From Schoenoplectus triqueter (Eukaryota; Streptophyta; Magnoliopsida; Poales; Cyperaceae): a DNA stretch of 33,596 bases. Where the stretch lies: positions 1 through 33,596 of the forward strand of contig CAXKVV010001453.1 of the NCBI GenBank assembly GCA_964058805.1, read 5' to 3'. The notes under the pieces are model-generated. The model saw nothing but the letters and a program-made list of their open reading frames with translations. It had not been told where the DNA came from and made no database searches. The position numbers and the translations under genes were made by a program. This document shows positions 15,405 through 26,000 of the stretch, piece after piece (the stretch's first letter is position 1; each line of letters begins with the position of its first letter).

Positions 15405-16182
15405 TAGGGTTGACAATGGATATCCACAATTAAAAAATCCGATCCGAATATGCATAAATGAATCTGCATATGGATCCTTAAAATAAATCCATTAGTTTAT
15501 TGAATCCGCGGATGAATTCTAGAAAACAATTCATCCAATATAATAGATCCACATTTGGATCTTACAAGATTCGAATTTGAGTCTGCTATGAATTTGATAA
15601 ATAAATAAAATAAAAACAAAATAAAATTATATCATAAGTCAATTAATAAAATGAGCATGTTCAATTTAATTTAAATTGAAGAGCAAAATTTATCTTTCAC
15701 TCTGTATTGATTCATAAAGTTGAATAACAGTTATTATATTAATTAGGTAGATTTTATTGTATATTTTGAAAGTTAAAACAAATAATTATGATTGGAATAA
15801 ATAATTTTAAGATTATAAATAATTCTTTGATGTTTATTGTATTATTTGTTGTTACAGTTATGGTTGGAATAAATAATTTTAAGATTACTATAATAGCAAG
15901 TATAGATTATGATTGCTGCTACGTTTGAAATAATTTTAAGATAACATGATAATTTTTCTCTTATCATGTATGAATTAGATTATTTTTAATATTATTATAC
16001 AAGATCCAAAATATGATCCGAATTCGATTCGAAATCCGATGTAATAGTAAATATGAATTCACATTTGGATTCTCAAAATTTTATTGGATACAGATCCGCG
16101 CATAAATTTTATATATTTTTTTAATGGATTCATATTTGAATCCTCCGGGATCCGATTCGAATTTGATCCATTGAGAGTCCTA
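15405..16182. mobile_element. Non-autonomous hAT element, 778 bp, with 8-bp TSD
   Basis: ATGGTGAT flanks the element exactly at 15397-15404 and 16183-16190. The left end is TAGGGTTGACAATGGAT; the right end read in reverse is TAGGACTCTCAATGGATC, giving hAT-type termini. Both end regions (about 150-200 bp) are packed with GGATCC, GAATCC and GATCCGAATTCG-like words in both orientations, while the middle is plain AT-rich DNA. No transposase ORF survives. Confidence 0.85.
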
Positions 16183-16233
16183 ATGGTGATATCCTCTTTA
16201 TTTATTTTAATCACAGTAATTATTTATACTTAG

Positions 16234-16602
16234 TGTAATATTCAAATTTTTTTTATATTAGAACGAGAGAGATAGAGTGTTTGCTCAATTGTATTGTATC
16301 TCCACTAAAACAATGTACAATAGAGAGCTCCTCTATTTATAAAAGTAGATTGTTACAATGTTATTACGATTAACTAACTTTACAAAGATAATGTATAATA
16401 GAGTGTTTGCTCAATTGTATTGTATCTCCACTAAAATAATGTACAATAGAGAGCTCACCTATTTATAATAATAGATTGTTATAATGTTGTTACACCTAAC
16501 TAACTTTACAAAGATTACATGTGGTAATAATCTATATAATTTCTTGTATTGTCGTCGATTCCTTATTCTCTGTGTTGTCTTGATCTTCTGTATTGTTAAT
16601 AT
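16234..16602 (-). repeat. 3' LTR of the copia element with a 126-bp internal tandem duplication
   Basis: The LTR follows a purine-rich tract (GAAGGAGC, reverse of 16603-16610) and ends near TATTACA (about 16234). Two copies of a 126-bp unit, 16272-16397 and 16398-16522, each hold a TATAAATAG-type promoter box, GAGCTCTCTATTGTACAT and GGAGATACAATACAATTGAG in the element direction. They differ by only a few bases. The outer ends are approximate because the TG/CA termini are mutated. Confidence 0.65.
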
Positions 16603-19240
16603 GCTCCTTCAAGCGGACTGGAAGACATGTTATAGTAAGCTTGGTACAGAGATAAATAAATCGAGAAGAATATATTGGTTTTGTTAAAGTATCAGCCAAC
16701 TGGTCTTGAAAATAGATGAAACAAAACACGAACACTTCCATCAGTTACTTTTTCTCGAACAAAGTGGTATTCTAATTTGATATGTTTCATACGAGCATGA
16801 AATGCTAGATTTGTTGCCAAGAACGTGGCTCCGAGATTATCGCACCATAGCACCGGAGATTGAATAACAAGGCCTAACTCCTATAATAGACTTTGGAGCT
16901 AAACCAACTCAGCAGTAGCCATTATAAGGCTTTGATATTCAACCTCTATACTCTAACGCACAACAGTTGGTTGCTTCTTTGAACACCACGTGATTAGGTT
17001 AGGACCAAAGAAAACTAGATAACCCATTGTTGATTTTCTATCATCTAGGTAGCATGCCCAATCTGAATCTGAGTAAGCATGCAACGTGAAATCTGAAGAA
17101 AACTGGATACTTAGTCCATGATCAAGAGGGCCCTTCAAATAATGAAGTATGCGATTTACTACAACCGAATGAGTCATGTTAGGATTATGCATGAATTATA
17201 AAACCCGATTAATAGCAAAGGCCACATCAGGTGCTGTGATAGTTACATACTAAAGCGCTCCGATAATACTACGATTCAAATGCGAAAAAATCATTGGGTC
17301 GCCATCAAAATTTGAGAAAGCTAGTGCGGTAACCATTGGGGTTGACAAAGGCTTGGCACTAGTCATCTTGGCACGCTTAAGAATCGAGTATATATACCGA
17401 GATTGAGTGAGAAGTAATCCATCATGATGAGTATGAATTTTAATTCCAAGAAAGAATTATATCGTCCATGTAGACTAATAAAAAGGCTATATCTGATTCA
17501 TGCTTGTACAAAAATAATGATGGATCAGCTGTAGATGTAGTGAACTCATTGGCAATAAGTGTCTCACATAGTTTATGGTATCATGCATGAGGGGATTGTC
17601 GTAGACCGTAAAGAGTCTTATGAAGCCTACACACATGATCAAGCTTTTAAGGATCTACAATTCAGGTGGTTACACCATGTGAATTACTTCATTGAGATCA
17701 CCATGTAGAAAGGTATTATTAACATCAAGTTGTTGTAAAGGCCAATTGTTACTCACTGTAAGTGAAAGAATCAAACGAATAGTGGTCGGCTTAATAAAAG
17801 GGTGAACGTGTCGGTATAGTCAAGAACTTCTTTTTGTGTGTAGTCTTTAGCGACCAAACATGCTTTATGACATTCAACATTGCCATCAAATGATCTTTTA
17901 GTACTATACACCAACTTGCAGCTAACTACATTTGTCGCTTCAGATATAGGGACTAAGTTCTAAGTATTGTTCTGAGCCAAAGCGTCTAGTTCCTTAGCCA
18001 TAGTAGATCGCCAATGAGATTCTTTAGAGGCTTGAGCATAGATGGTAGGATCTAAGTCTTGATGTTGTACTGGATAATTAGTAGCAAGCAAAGCCTTTGG
18101 CTGATTGGACTTGAGACGAGCCCAAACATGAGTGATTATTGAATGAGATGAGGAAGATGGTTGAGCGGTGAGTACCGATACCAGTTGTGGTGTGATGTAG
18201 ATTGTCTGAAATAAATTTTTATAACAGCACACAATAAAGGTAATGAAATTATAAGATTTATAGTAGGAGGATTATATGAGAGAGTAGAAGGAATTACAAC
18301 TGAGGTGGAATCAGACTCAACTGGTAAATGATCATTTGTAAGGGGTAATAATAATAAATGATATTTAGTAGTTTCAGAAATTGGTACAGAAGAAGAGGTG
18401 CAAGTCTTTAAACAGGAATGATGTCTCATCAAACATAACATGATGAGAGATAAACAATTTATTGTGAAATCTAAACATTTATATCCTTTTCCTAAGAAAA
18501 ATACAAGACTTGTATCAGATGCAAGTTTGTGAGAAGAGTAATGGTGAGTATATGAGTAAATTTTACAACTGAGTACCTTAAAGAATTTGTAATCATGCTT
18601 CTTGTTGAATAATAGATGAAATGGTGTCTCAAAGGAGAGTGTGGAGCAGGAAGCCGATTAATAGCGAATGTGATATTCTCGAAAATTTTTGGTCAGTACT
18701 ATTGTGGAATGTGGGCATAAAATAGCATGGCAAGACTGAGCTCAACTACGTGTCAATGTTTCTATTCAGCTACACCATTTATTTCGATGTATAAGGACAT
18801 GACACATGAAATTGGATCTGAGGGTTTGATCGCATGATAGATAAGAATTATGTGCTGCCATCAATTTGCATAGGTTAAATAGTGCAAGATAGAATATTTT
18901 CGACCAAACTTTTGAATTATACAAATAAAGAAAGAACATCACTCTTATTTGTACAAAAATAAATCCAACTAAACATTAAATAGTGATCAGTAAAAAAAAT
19001 AATACTTATAACCATAATGTGATACAATTAGATAAGGCCTCTAAAGGTCACAAATGCACTATTTCTAAAGATTTATTTGCTATTGTATCAGAAGAAGAAA
19101 AAGCTTGCTTGTGTGACTTTGCTTTGGAATAGGAGTCACACATATGCATATTATTCTTATTACAAGATAACTGCTGAGAAAAAATAATATGTTGTAAAAT
19201 ATTAGAAGAAGAACACAGAGCAGAACATTATGCGACCTTT
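16532..19240 (-). pseudogene. copia pol remnant (IN-RT-RNase H), many frameshifts and stops
   Basis: The pol reading frame is broken throughout. There are in-frame stops in the integrase, and recognisable protein is spread over several frames (18136-18441 and 17960-18232 overlap in different frames). Just after the YMDD catalytic box the sequence jumps to the FLGIKIHTH segment, so the part normally lying between them is missing and the frame is shifted. The element is dead. No insertion date can be given because only one LTR is visible. Confidence 0.8.
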
Positions 19241-19616
19241 TTTTGCGCATCTCACCGTTCGAGGCGATGGATTGCGAAAGAAAAATACGGAGATCACTCT
19301 AAGCGTATATTTAGGATATATTATGAACATAGAATGCACATTTAGGAGTTTTTAGATATTATGAGTTTTTGTAGATTCTGATGGGCTCAAGCTCTCACCG
19401 TTAATTATCCTGAGTTCTTAACCTCGAGGCATCTTTGGATCTTAAAAGGGAAAACAAATACAATAGCTAAGTAGATATAAGTAGTCGAGTGATCGTGAAG
19501 TGTTGGAGTGTGGAATTTGGTGTGATGAGTGAAACAGTGAATTATGTTAAGGACTCATGAGTTTGACAGTCCGAATCCCGTAATGTGAGCCTTTACAAGG
19601 TAGCTGACACGCGACT
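19241..19616. other. Non-coding DNA between copia remnant and tandem array
   Basis: No gene seen. The word ACAAGGTAGCTGACACGCGACTA near 19595-19617 resembles GCAAGGTACTTGACACCTAGATG near 20412-20434 on the far side of the array, so array and flanks may belong to one larger degraded element. Confidence 0.4.
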
Positions 19617-20299
19617 AATTGTACAAAATCAAACTTGTCGTGTTAGTCGATCTTGGAATTGGTATATCAATGGATTAGCAAATTTGACTCGCTTGCACAT
19701 CTCGCCGATCTTTTAGATTATGAATACGAGGCACTGAGCCGATTCATGAACCTATGTGTGTCCTTTTGATTCAGGATGACATTACTCATCCAATCACACA
19801 AAATCAAGCCTGAAGCGTTATGTCAGCTGGTCTTGAGGTTGGTAAATCAAAAGATTAGCAAATTTAACTCGCATGCACATCTTACTGATCTTCTAGATTA
19901 TGAATCTGAAGTAATGAGATAATTCATGAACCTAGGTGTGTCCTTTTTTATTCAGGGCGATATTATCTATTCAATCACACAAAATCTAGCTTGAAGCGTT
20001 ATGCCAGCTGGTCTTGAGGTTGGTAAAATAAAAAAAATTAGCGACTTTAACTTACATACGTATTTTACTGATCTTTTAGATTATGAATCCGAAGCACCGG
20101 GTCAATTCATAAACTTAGGTGTGTCCTTTTGATTCATAACGATATTACCAATCCAATCACATAAAACCTAGCTTGAAGCATTACGTTAGCTGATTTTGAG
20201 GTTGGTGAATCAGAAGATAACGAATTTAACTCGCATGCACATCTTACTGATCTTCTAGATTATGAATCTGAAGCACCAGGCCAATTCATGAACCTAGAA
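19617..20299. repeat. Tandem array of a ~181-bp unit, about 3.8 copies
   Basis: Units run 19617-19791, 19792-19972, 19973-20154 and 20155-20299 (partial). Each has the same order of landmarks: AATCACACAAAATC, GAAGCGTTATG, CAGCTGGTCTTGAGGTTGG, AACTCGCATGCACATCTTACTGATC split by changes, TAGATTATGAATC, CAATTCATGAACCTAG, GTGTGTCCTTTT. The copies are diverged. There is no continuous ORF. Unit length is in the range of plant satellite monomers, but the array is too short to call it a satellite block. Confidence 0.8.
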
Positions 20300-20439
20300 T
20301 TACCATACGTAAAGTTAAACTCAAATCACTTGGCTGGTTTAACATTGAGGTAGATATACTGGAGGATGGACTTGTGAACTTGGCCATTCAAAACCAAGGA
20401 TACAAGTTTTGCAAGGTACTTGACACCTAGATGATCATG

Positions 20440-20965
20440 TGATCATCATCCTAGTCACCATACTTTTCACCTTCCCTATTTCCTCCACATGATACTCTTC
20501 ATCATCATGTGATCATCATCATCATGAGACCATCATCACTGTATGATCATTATTATCAACATCACCATCATGTGATCATCATCATTATCTCTGTCATTTT
20601 CCTTTTCTCTCTCTTTATTATATTATTTTATTATTGCATGATCATCTTTATTATTATCACTTATGTTTATTTATTTATTTTATTTTGCTTTTCTCTTTAT
20701 TTGTTATATTATTCTTTTTTATATTATTATTTTATTCTTATTTGTATTTTATTTTTATAATATATTAGTTGTTCTTATTTCTTTTATGTATTTTCATATT
20801 ATTATTATCTTTTTTATTATTATGTATATTTTCTTACAAAAGATTTGTTATTTTTAATATGTTATTATTATTATTATTCTCTTTTCTTCTATTATTTTTT
20901 ATTTGTCTCTTTTTATTTATTATTTTATTATTATATTATTGTACATTTAAAGTATTTTATTAACA
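20440..20965. repeat. Low-complexity CAT/ATT-rich block
   Basis: The first ~150 bp are built from ATCATC and TGATCATCATC words; the rest is TTTATTATT-rich. Small open frames here (for example 20509-20760) encode runs of I, Y, F and L only and are not taken as genes. Confidence 0.75.
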
Positions 20966-21660
20966 TTTTATAACTTACATTTATATCTATAAGGGGAAGG
21001 AGTTTTGGGGGACAAAGAGCGAAAAAAAAAAAGATAGAAGAGCACCCCTACTCCTCTCCTCCTTCCCCTAGGCAGAAGAGGTCGGCGGCACTGCCACCCC
21101 CTGTCCCCCCTCCTCCTCTCCTCCCTCCCCTCTCTCACCTCCTCTTTCTCCTCTACAAGCAACCTTGTACAGCACCTTCGACCACCCATGTACAACGTCT
21201 CCACCCTTGTACAGCGACAACGAACAACCACCCTTGTATAGCGACAACGAACAACCATCGCCAGTGACAACAACCTATGTCCGTGTACAGCGATGACGAG
21301 CATCCCCACTACTAGATATGTTCAGTTCGTGTATAGCAATATCAAGCAATATTGTCCACCTACGTCAGTGCCTCCCCGCCTCTGAATCTAACCTCTGTCT
21401 CTAGATCTATGTATAATTTTCGCCAATAACGATGATCATCCGTCACCTCACCGATCAGCGACGATCTGCCACCTCTGCCTCCACCGATCAGCGACGATCC
21501 GCCACCTCTGCCTCGAGTTTTACTTTATTTCTCTTTTTTTTGGGGGGATGCCTCTGTACATTTTTTCTCTCATTTTCTTTTCTGTTTTCAGTTTTGTAAT
21601 TTTTTTCTTTTAATGAAAAAATGGGTAGGTTTTTCCTCCACTTCAAAAAAAAATCAAATC
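20966..21660. repeat. GC-rich block with short tandem duplications
   Basis: A sharp compositional island in AT-rich surroundings: CCTCCT tracts at 21050-21150, a 27-bp tandem pair at 21201-21227 and 21228-21254, and a 33-bp tandem pair at 21450-21482 and 21483-21515 (one or a few differences each). The minus strand has a 113-codon open frame (20968-21309) that is Arg/Glu/Val-rich and matches no family I know. This is probably transposon-derived. It ends in T-rich, pyrimidine-biased DNA. Confidence 0.5.
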
Positions 21661-21724
21661 CTTGCTAGTAACGCGAGCTCAGACGAGCAGACCTGCTCAA
21701 ATTATCAGCGTCACTCTTCCTTTT

Positions 21725-22812
21725 GGGTTTGTTTGGCACACCATAGAATAACAAAAATTAGGAATATAATTGCTATTCCGACGAAATAATTTGCCAAACG
21801 AATTTTAGACTAAGTAGAAGAGTGCGGAATAGTGCTAATCCGGTACACCAACTTATAGGTGGAATACTGGATGAGCTCTCGTCGGAATAGCGATTATTGT
21901 TTGATTATATTATATTATATTATATTATATTATATTATATTATATTATATTATATTATATTATTATGATTAAGATTAAGATTTAGTATTATTATATTATT
22001 ATATTATATTATTATATTATATTTATGATTATAATTTATTATTATAATAATATTATGATTATTATTTATTATTATTATTATCATTATATTATTATTAAAT
22101 TATTATTATCATTATTGTTATTATATTATCGTTACTATTAGTATTATTATAAATATAATTTTAATATTATATTATTATATTATGAATATAAATATAATTA
22201 TTTTATTATTATATTATTATGATCAAGATTATTTATTATTATATTATGATGATTATGATTATGATTATTATTACTTATTATTATTTTATTATGTTGTATT
22301 ATATTATTATATGTTGATTATAGTTATTATTAATTTATTATTATATTATTATAATTATAATTATTTATAATTATTATTATGATTATGATTATATTTTTAT
22401 TATTATATTATTATGATTATGACTATAATTATTATTATCATGATTATGATTATTATATTAGAATTATATTATGATTATATTATTAAAATTATGATTAATT
22501 ATTATTATTATTTTTATAATTATATGTTTTTATTATTATATTACTATATTATGATTATGTTTATATTTTTATTATATTACTATTATAATATTATTATTTA
22601 TTATGATTATTTTTATTACTTTATTTTTATTATTATCTTACTATTATGATTATTATTTTACTATTATTATTATTATCATCATCATTATTAGTATCATAAT
22701 TATTTATATTTTAACTATTCTGAGTAACAACTGTCAAATAATATTTTCGCTCTTCTAAATAGTTAAAAATATCACTCTTCCAAAACTATTTATTGATTTG
22801 TCAAACGGACTC
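21725..22812. mobile_element. Possible PIF/Tourist-like element containing a huge AT microsatellite
   Basis: The left end GGGTTTGTTTGGCA and the reverse of the right end GAGTCCGTTTGACA match at about 10 of 14 positions. TTT is next to both ends. A CTATTCCGAC word and its reverse complement lie near 21772 and 21886. Between them the sequence has been replaced by simple repeat. TIR quality is modest and TTT is not a typical PIF target, so the call is tentative. Confidence 0.35.
21898..22700. repeat. (ATATT)n then imperfect (ATT)n microsatellite, ~800 bp
   Basis: An almost exact pentanucleotide run (TATAT/ATATT units, roughly 11-12 copies) spans about 21905-21962. About 740 bp of ATT-based repeat follow, with scattered GATTATG interruptions and almost no other G or C. 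Open frames here are artefacts of composition. Confidence 0.9.
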
Positions 22813-23051
22813 TTTGTCTCTATGACTCAATAATCTATGTTATTCGTGCTAAACTTTAGAGAGTTGGTGCAAATTTTTCTCCCAGGAAAAAAAAAAAAAC
22901 CACCACACTTACATTTATGCTTAAGAAAAGTACATAGCTGTATTTTTGAATTGTTTTCACAACACGAAGACCTTTCTATAATCAACAGAAAACTCTTTAT
23001 ATACATTGAAATACTGAAATTTAAAATAACTTCTGAACACCTGCACAAATT
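22813..23051 (-). other. OR 3' UTR and downstream flank
   Basis: About 240 bp between the OR stop codon and the AT-rich repeat, expected to hold the OR 3' UTR. The 72-codon plus-strand frame 22837-23055 runs antisense to it and is not protein-like. Confidence 0.5.
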
Positions 23052-26000
23052 CTAGTCAAAAGGATCTATCCGAGGGTCGTGCTCACTTGCCATGGCCATT
23101 CCTGTGCAGAGACATGTCGGGCACATCACCTGCAAGTAATATACAACATATTGATGCCAAGAACATATGAACGCATATTATTGATGCCAATAAGAAAAAA
23201 AACACTACTTGACCTAGACGCCATATTACAATATTTAGGCGACTAACAGACTACTATAATTCCTATTTTCTAAATCTTGTGCAAGACATGATATTTTAAT
23301 ATCGGCCAAAACTTCATTGTTTATTTATCAGGACCGGAAACATTTTAATACTTAACACTACTCAACAACAGCTGCAGTTTCTTTGCAAATAGAGAAAATG
23401 ACTTGACATAACTTCAGAAGATTTGCCTGCACATGTTTCATAACTTAGGTCTATTTATTACTTCATTGTTAACATGAATAGATATATTTTGACAAAGAAC
23501 TCTATTTGACACCAGGCAACAACCTATGTCAAAAGTTTGTGAAATCCAAAACAAGAAATTACAGAAGACCTTTATCATGTAGATAGATCACATATTAAGT
23601 TGGTGTCTGAGAATCATTTGGCCACCAATCAAATGCCAATAGAACTAAACTGAATAGTTTTCAAATAATTGGATGGATAGCCAAATAGCTTTCAAGTTGC
23701 ACCAAATGTGACAAAAGGCCTACAAAAATCACCAAGAAGGCATCTATGGAAATATATATTTTTTTAGATTTATAAGCCGGTTTGCACAACTTAGCAATCG
23801 TGCCTGTTGTCAATATGGCATATTTCTTAATTGGTCTGAGGCTTAAGTAGTGTTCAGTGTCAACTCCTGGCCAAAGCTAAACAACCATAGATATGATATG
23901 TACCAGGTCTCTCTGTAATCTTTTTTCTTTAATAAATGACGTCAACACAGTAGGCAATTCACCTACCGCTTTAAAAAAAGAAGAAGATAATTTTGACAGC
24001 TGATAAGCTGAACTAAAATTATAAAATGGAAGGACTCCTGATCACATTTGGTGAAACTAGAAAACTATATAGTCATTATTAGATGGCTGGAAAAATATAA
24101 CAATTTATTTGCAAATAGTTAAACGGCAGAACTATAAGTCCAATTGTCAAATTTCCTTTTTTCAGTGACTTTGTTGTCAGCAGATTTATCCCTTAAAGTG
24201 GAATAATATGAAAAGTAGGAGATATGAAATCGTACTTTCCCTGCCCCAGAACAGTTGGGGCATCTCTCTGTCTGTGGAGTGGATAAAGGCTTAGAACCAC
24301 TGCTAGCAGTTGATGCTGGCTCTGGCAAAACAAGTGCTCCGGTGCTCGAACAACGAGCACACGCCAGATACCCTGGATACATCAAAAGAGACTTTACAAA
24401 TAAATTATTAATAGATCAAGATCCTGCCAATGTGGTTACCCACTTAGCCATGTATATGCCAAATTTCAATTCCGAAATCACAGACAGACTTACTATACAC
24501 AGGAAGAAAAGCAAACTGCAATCATGTTAGGCTTTCCATGATATTTTCTTAGTTTAAATTCATACTGAGGATTAATGAAAGCTTTACTACGGATGTTTAT
24601 TTCTAACATATGGGCGAAAGAAGGAACAAATATAGAAACAAAATAAAAACAATGATCATTTCCGTTAGTAATATATTCTTCTTGAAATTTGAGGGCTAGA
24701 CCCTTATATCTTTTTCTCAAAAAAAGAAGCATTATGTTCTTCTTATAAATGTCGACTGTATTCATAGTTTCATACCATACAACAGTTGCAGAGGAAAATG
24801 GATGACCATTGGGTTCAAATGACCCCATTGAATTTTACAAGAACTTTAAACCTTTCTTAAAATTATGATATTTTCATAATAAATTTATTATTTTAAGACC
24901 TATTTGAACTCACTAAAAATTTCTTTAGTTTCTCATATTGACGACGACAACAACAAAGTTTTTAATCCCAAGTAAATTAGAGTAGGCTAGAAAGAAAATA
25001 AATAAATAAAAGAATAATAATAATAATAATAATAAATAAATAAATAAATAAAAATATGTTAATAATAATAACAATAATAATAATACAATAAACCTATTTC
25101 TAAATCCTAAATTCTATTTTAAAACCTAATTCTAAATTTTAAATTCTAAAATCCTAAAATCCTATTTCTAAACCTCTATTTCTAAATCTTATTTCTAAAT
25201 TCTAAATCCTAAAAATCTAAGAAACTAAAATCTATAACTCTACTACTAGATTCTAGCTCCTAAATCATGGTTCAGATACATGAATCGCCATCTTCCAAGC
25301 ACTCATATCCAAAGCAAGCTCTTTAATATATTTCATTCCTTTAAATATCTTTTTATTACTTCCTCTCATGTCAGTCTCGGTCGACCTCTTCATCTTCTTG
25401 TATTTTTATGACGACTTAGAATATCGTTGCATACTGGTGTTTCAGGAGACCTTCATTGGATATGACCAAACCATCGCAAACGATGTTGGACTAGCTTCTC
25501 TTGAAATGGTGTTATCCCAAGTTTGTCCCTAATATCATCATTTATGATTAGATCTTTCCTTGTGTGGCCACATATCCAATGCAACATCCGCATTTCAGCT
25601 GCACTCATTTTCTAGACGTGTTGTCCTGTTGTAGCCTAACATTCTGCGCCATATATCATCGCGAGTCTAATCGTCGTCCTGTAGAAGTGTCTTTTAGTTT
25701 GTTTGGTACCTTTTTGTCACAAAGAACACCAGATATTTGTCTCCATTTTACCCATACAGCTCTTATTCTATGACTAACATCTTCATCGATCTCTCCGTCA
25801 CTCTGCAACATCGATCCCAAATACCGAAATGTGTCATTCATGGGTACTACTCGTCCATCCAAACTAATATATTCGTCATTTGAGTTTTCCCCGCTGAACT
25901 GACACCACATATATTCGATTTTGGTCCTACTAAGTCTAAAACATTTTGATTCTAAAGTTTGTCTCCACAACTCTAATTAATGATTGACTCCAATTCTGCT

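Larger units (their letters stand above)
16234..19240 (-). mobile_element. Degenerate Ty1/copia retrotransposon, 5'-truncated
   Basis: Minus-strand copia element retaining the GAG-pre-integrase zinc-binding end (MHMCDSYSKAKSHKQAF, near 19090-19145), integrase pieces (SCPYTS..NGVAE near 18755-18800; ITFAINRLPAP), the pre-RT linker, reverse transcriptase (YMDD at 17461-17472), RNase H (LHAYSDSDWACYLDDRKST, within 16953-17192) and the LADTLTKP end (within 16532-16741), followed by an LTR. Domain order is IN-RT-RH, diagnostic for copia. Gag, protease and the 5' LTR are not found. Homology stops near 19240 where unrelated repeat DNA begins. Confidence 0.85.

Noticed and set aside
19617..20299. CRISPR-like or centromeric satellite reading of the 181-bp array
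   Set aside because: No spacer/repeat alternation and the genome is eukaryotic. Fewer than four diverged copies flanked by genes and a retrotransposon do not make a centromere.
19241..20440. 5' LTR, gag or protease of the copia element
   Set aside because: No sequence matching the 16234-16602 LTR and no gag zinc knuckle or protease motif was found upstream of the integrase remnant.
20509..22649. Several ORFs rich in I, Y, F, L and D
   Set aside because: Pure products of ATT/ATC/TTA simple repeat. Not membrane proteins.
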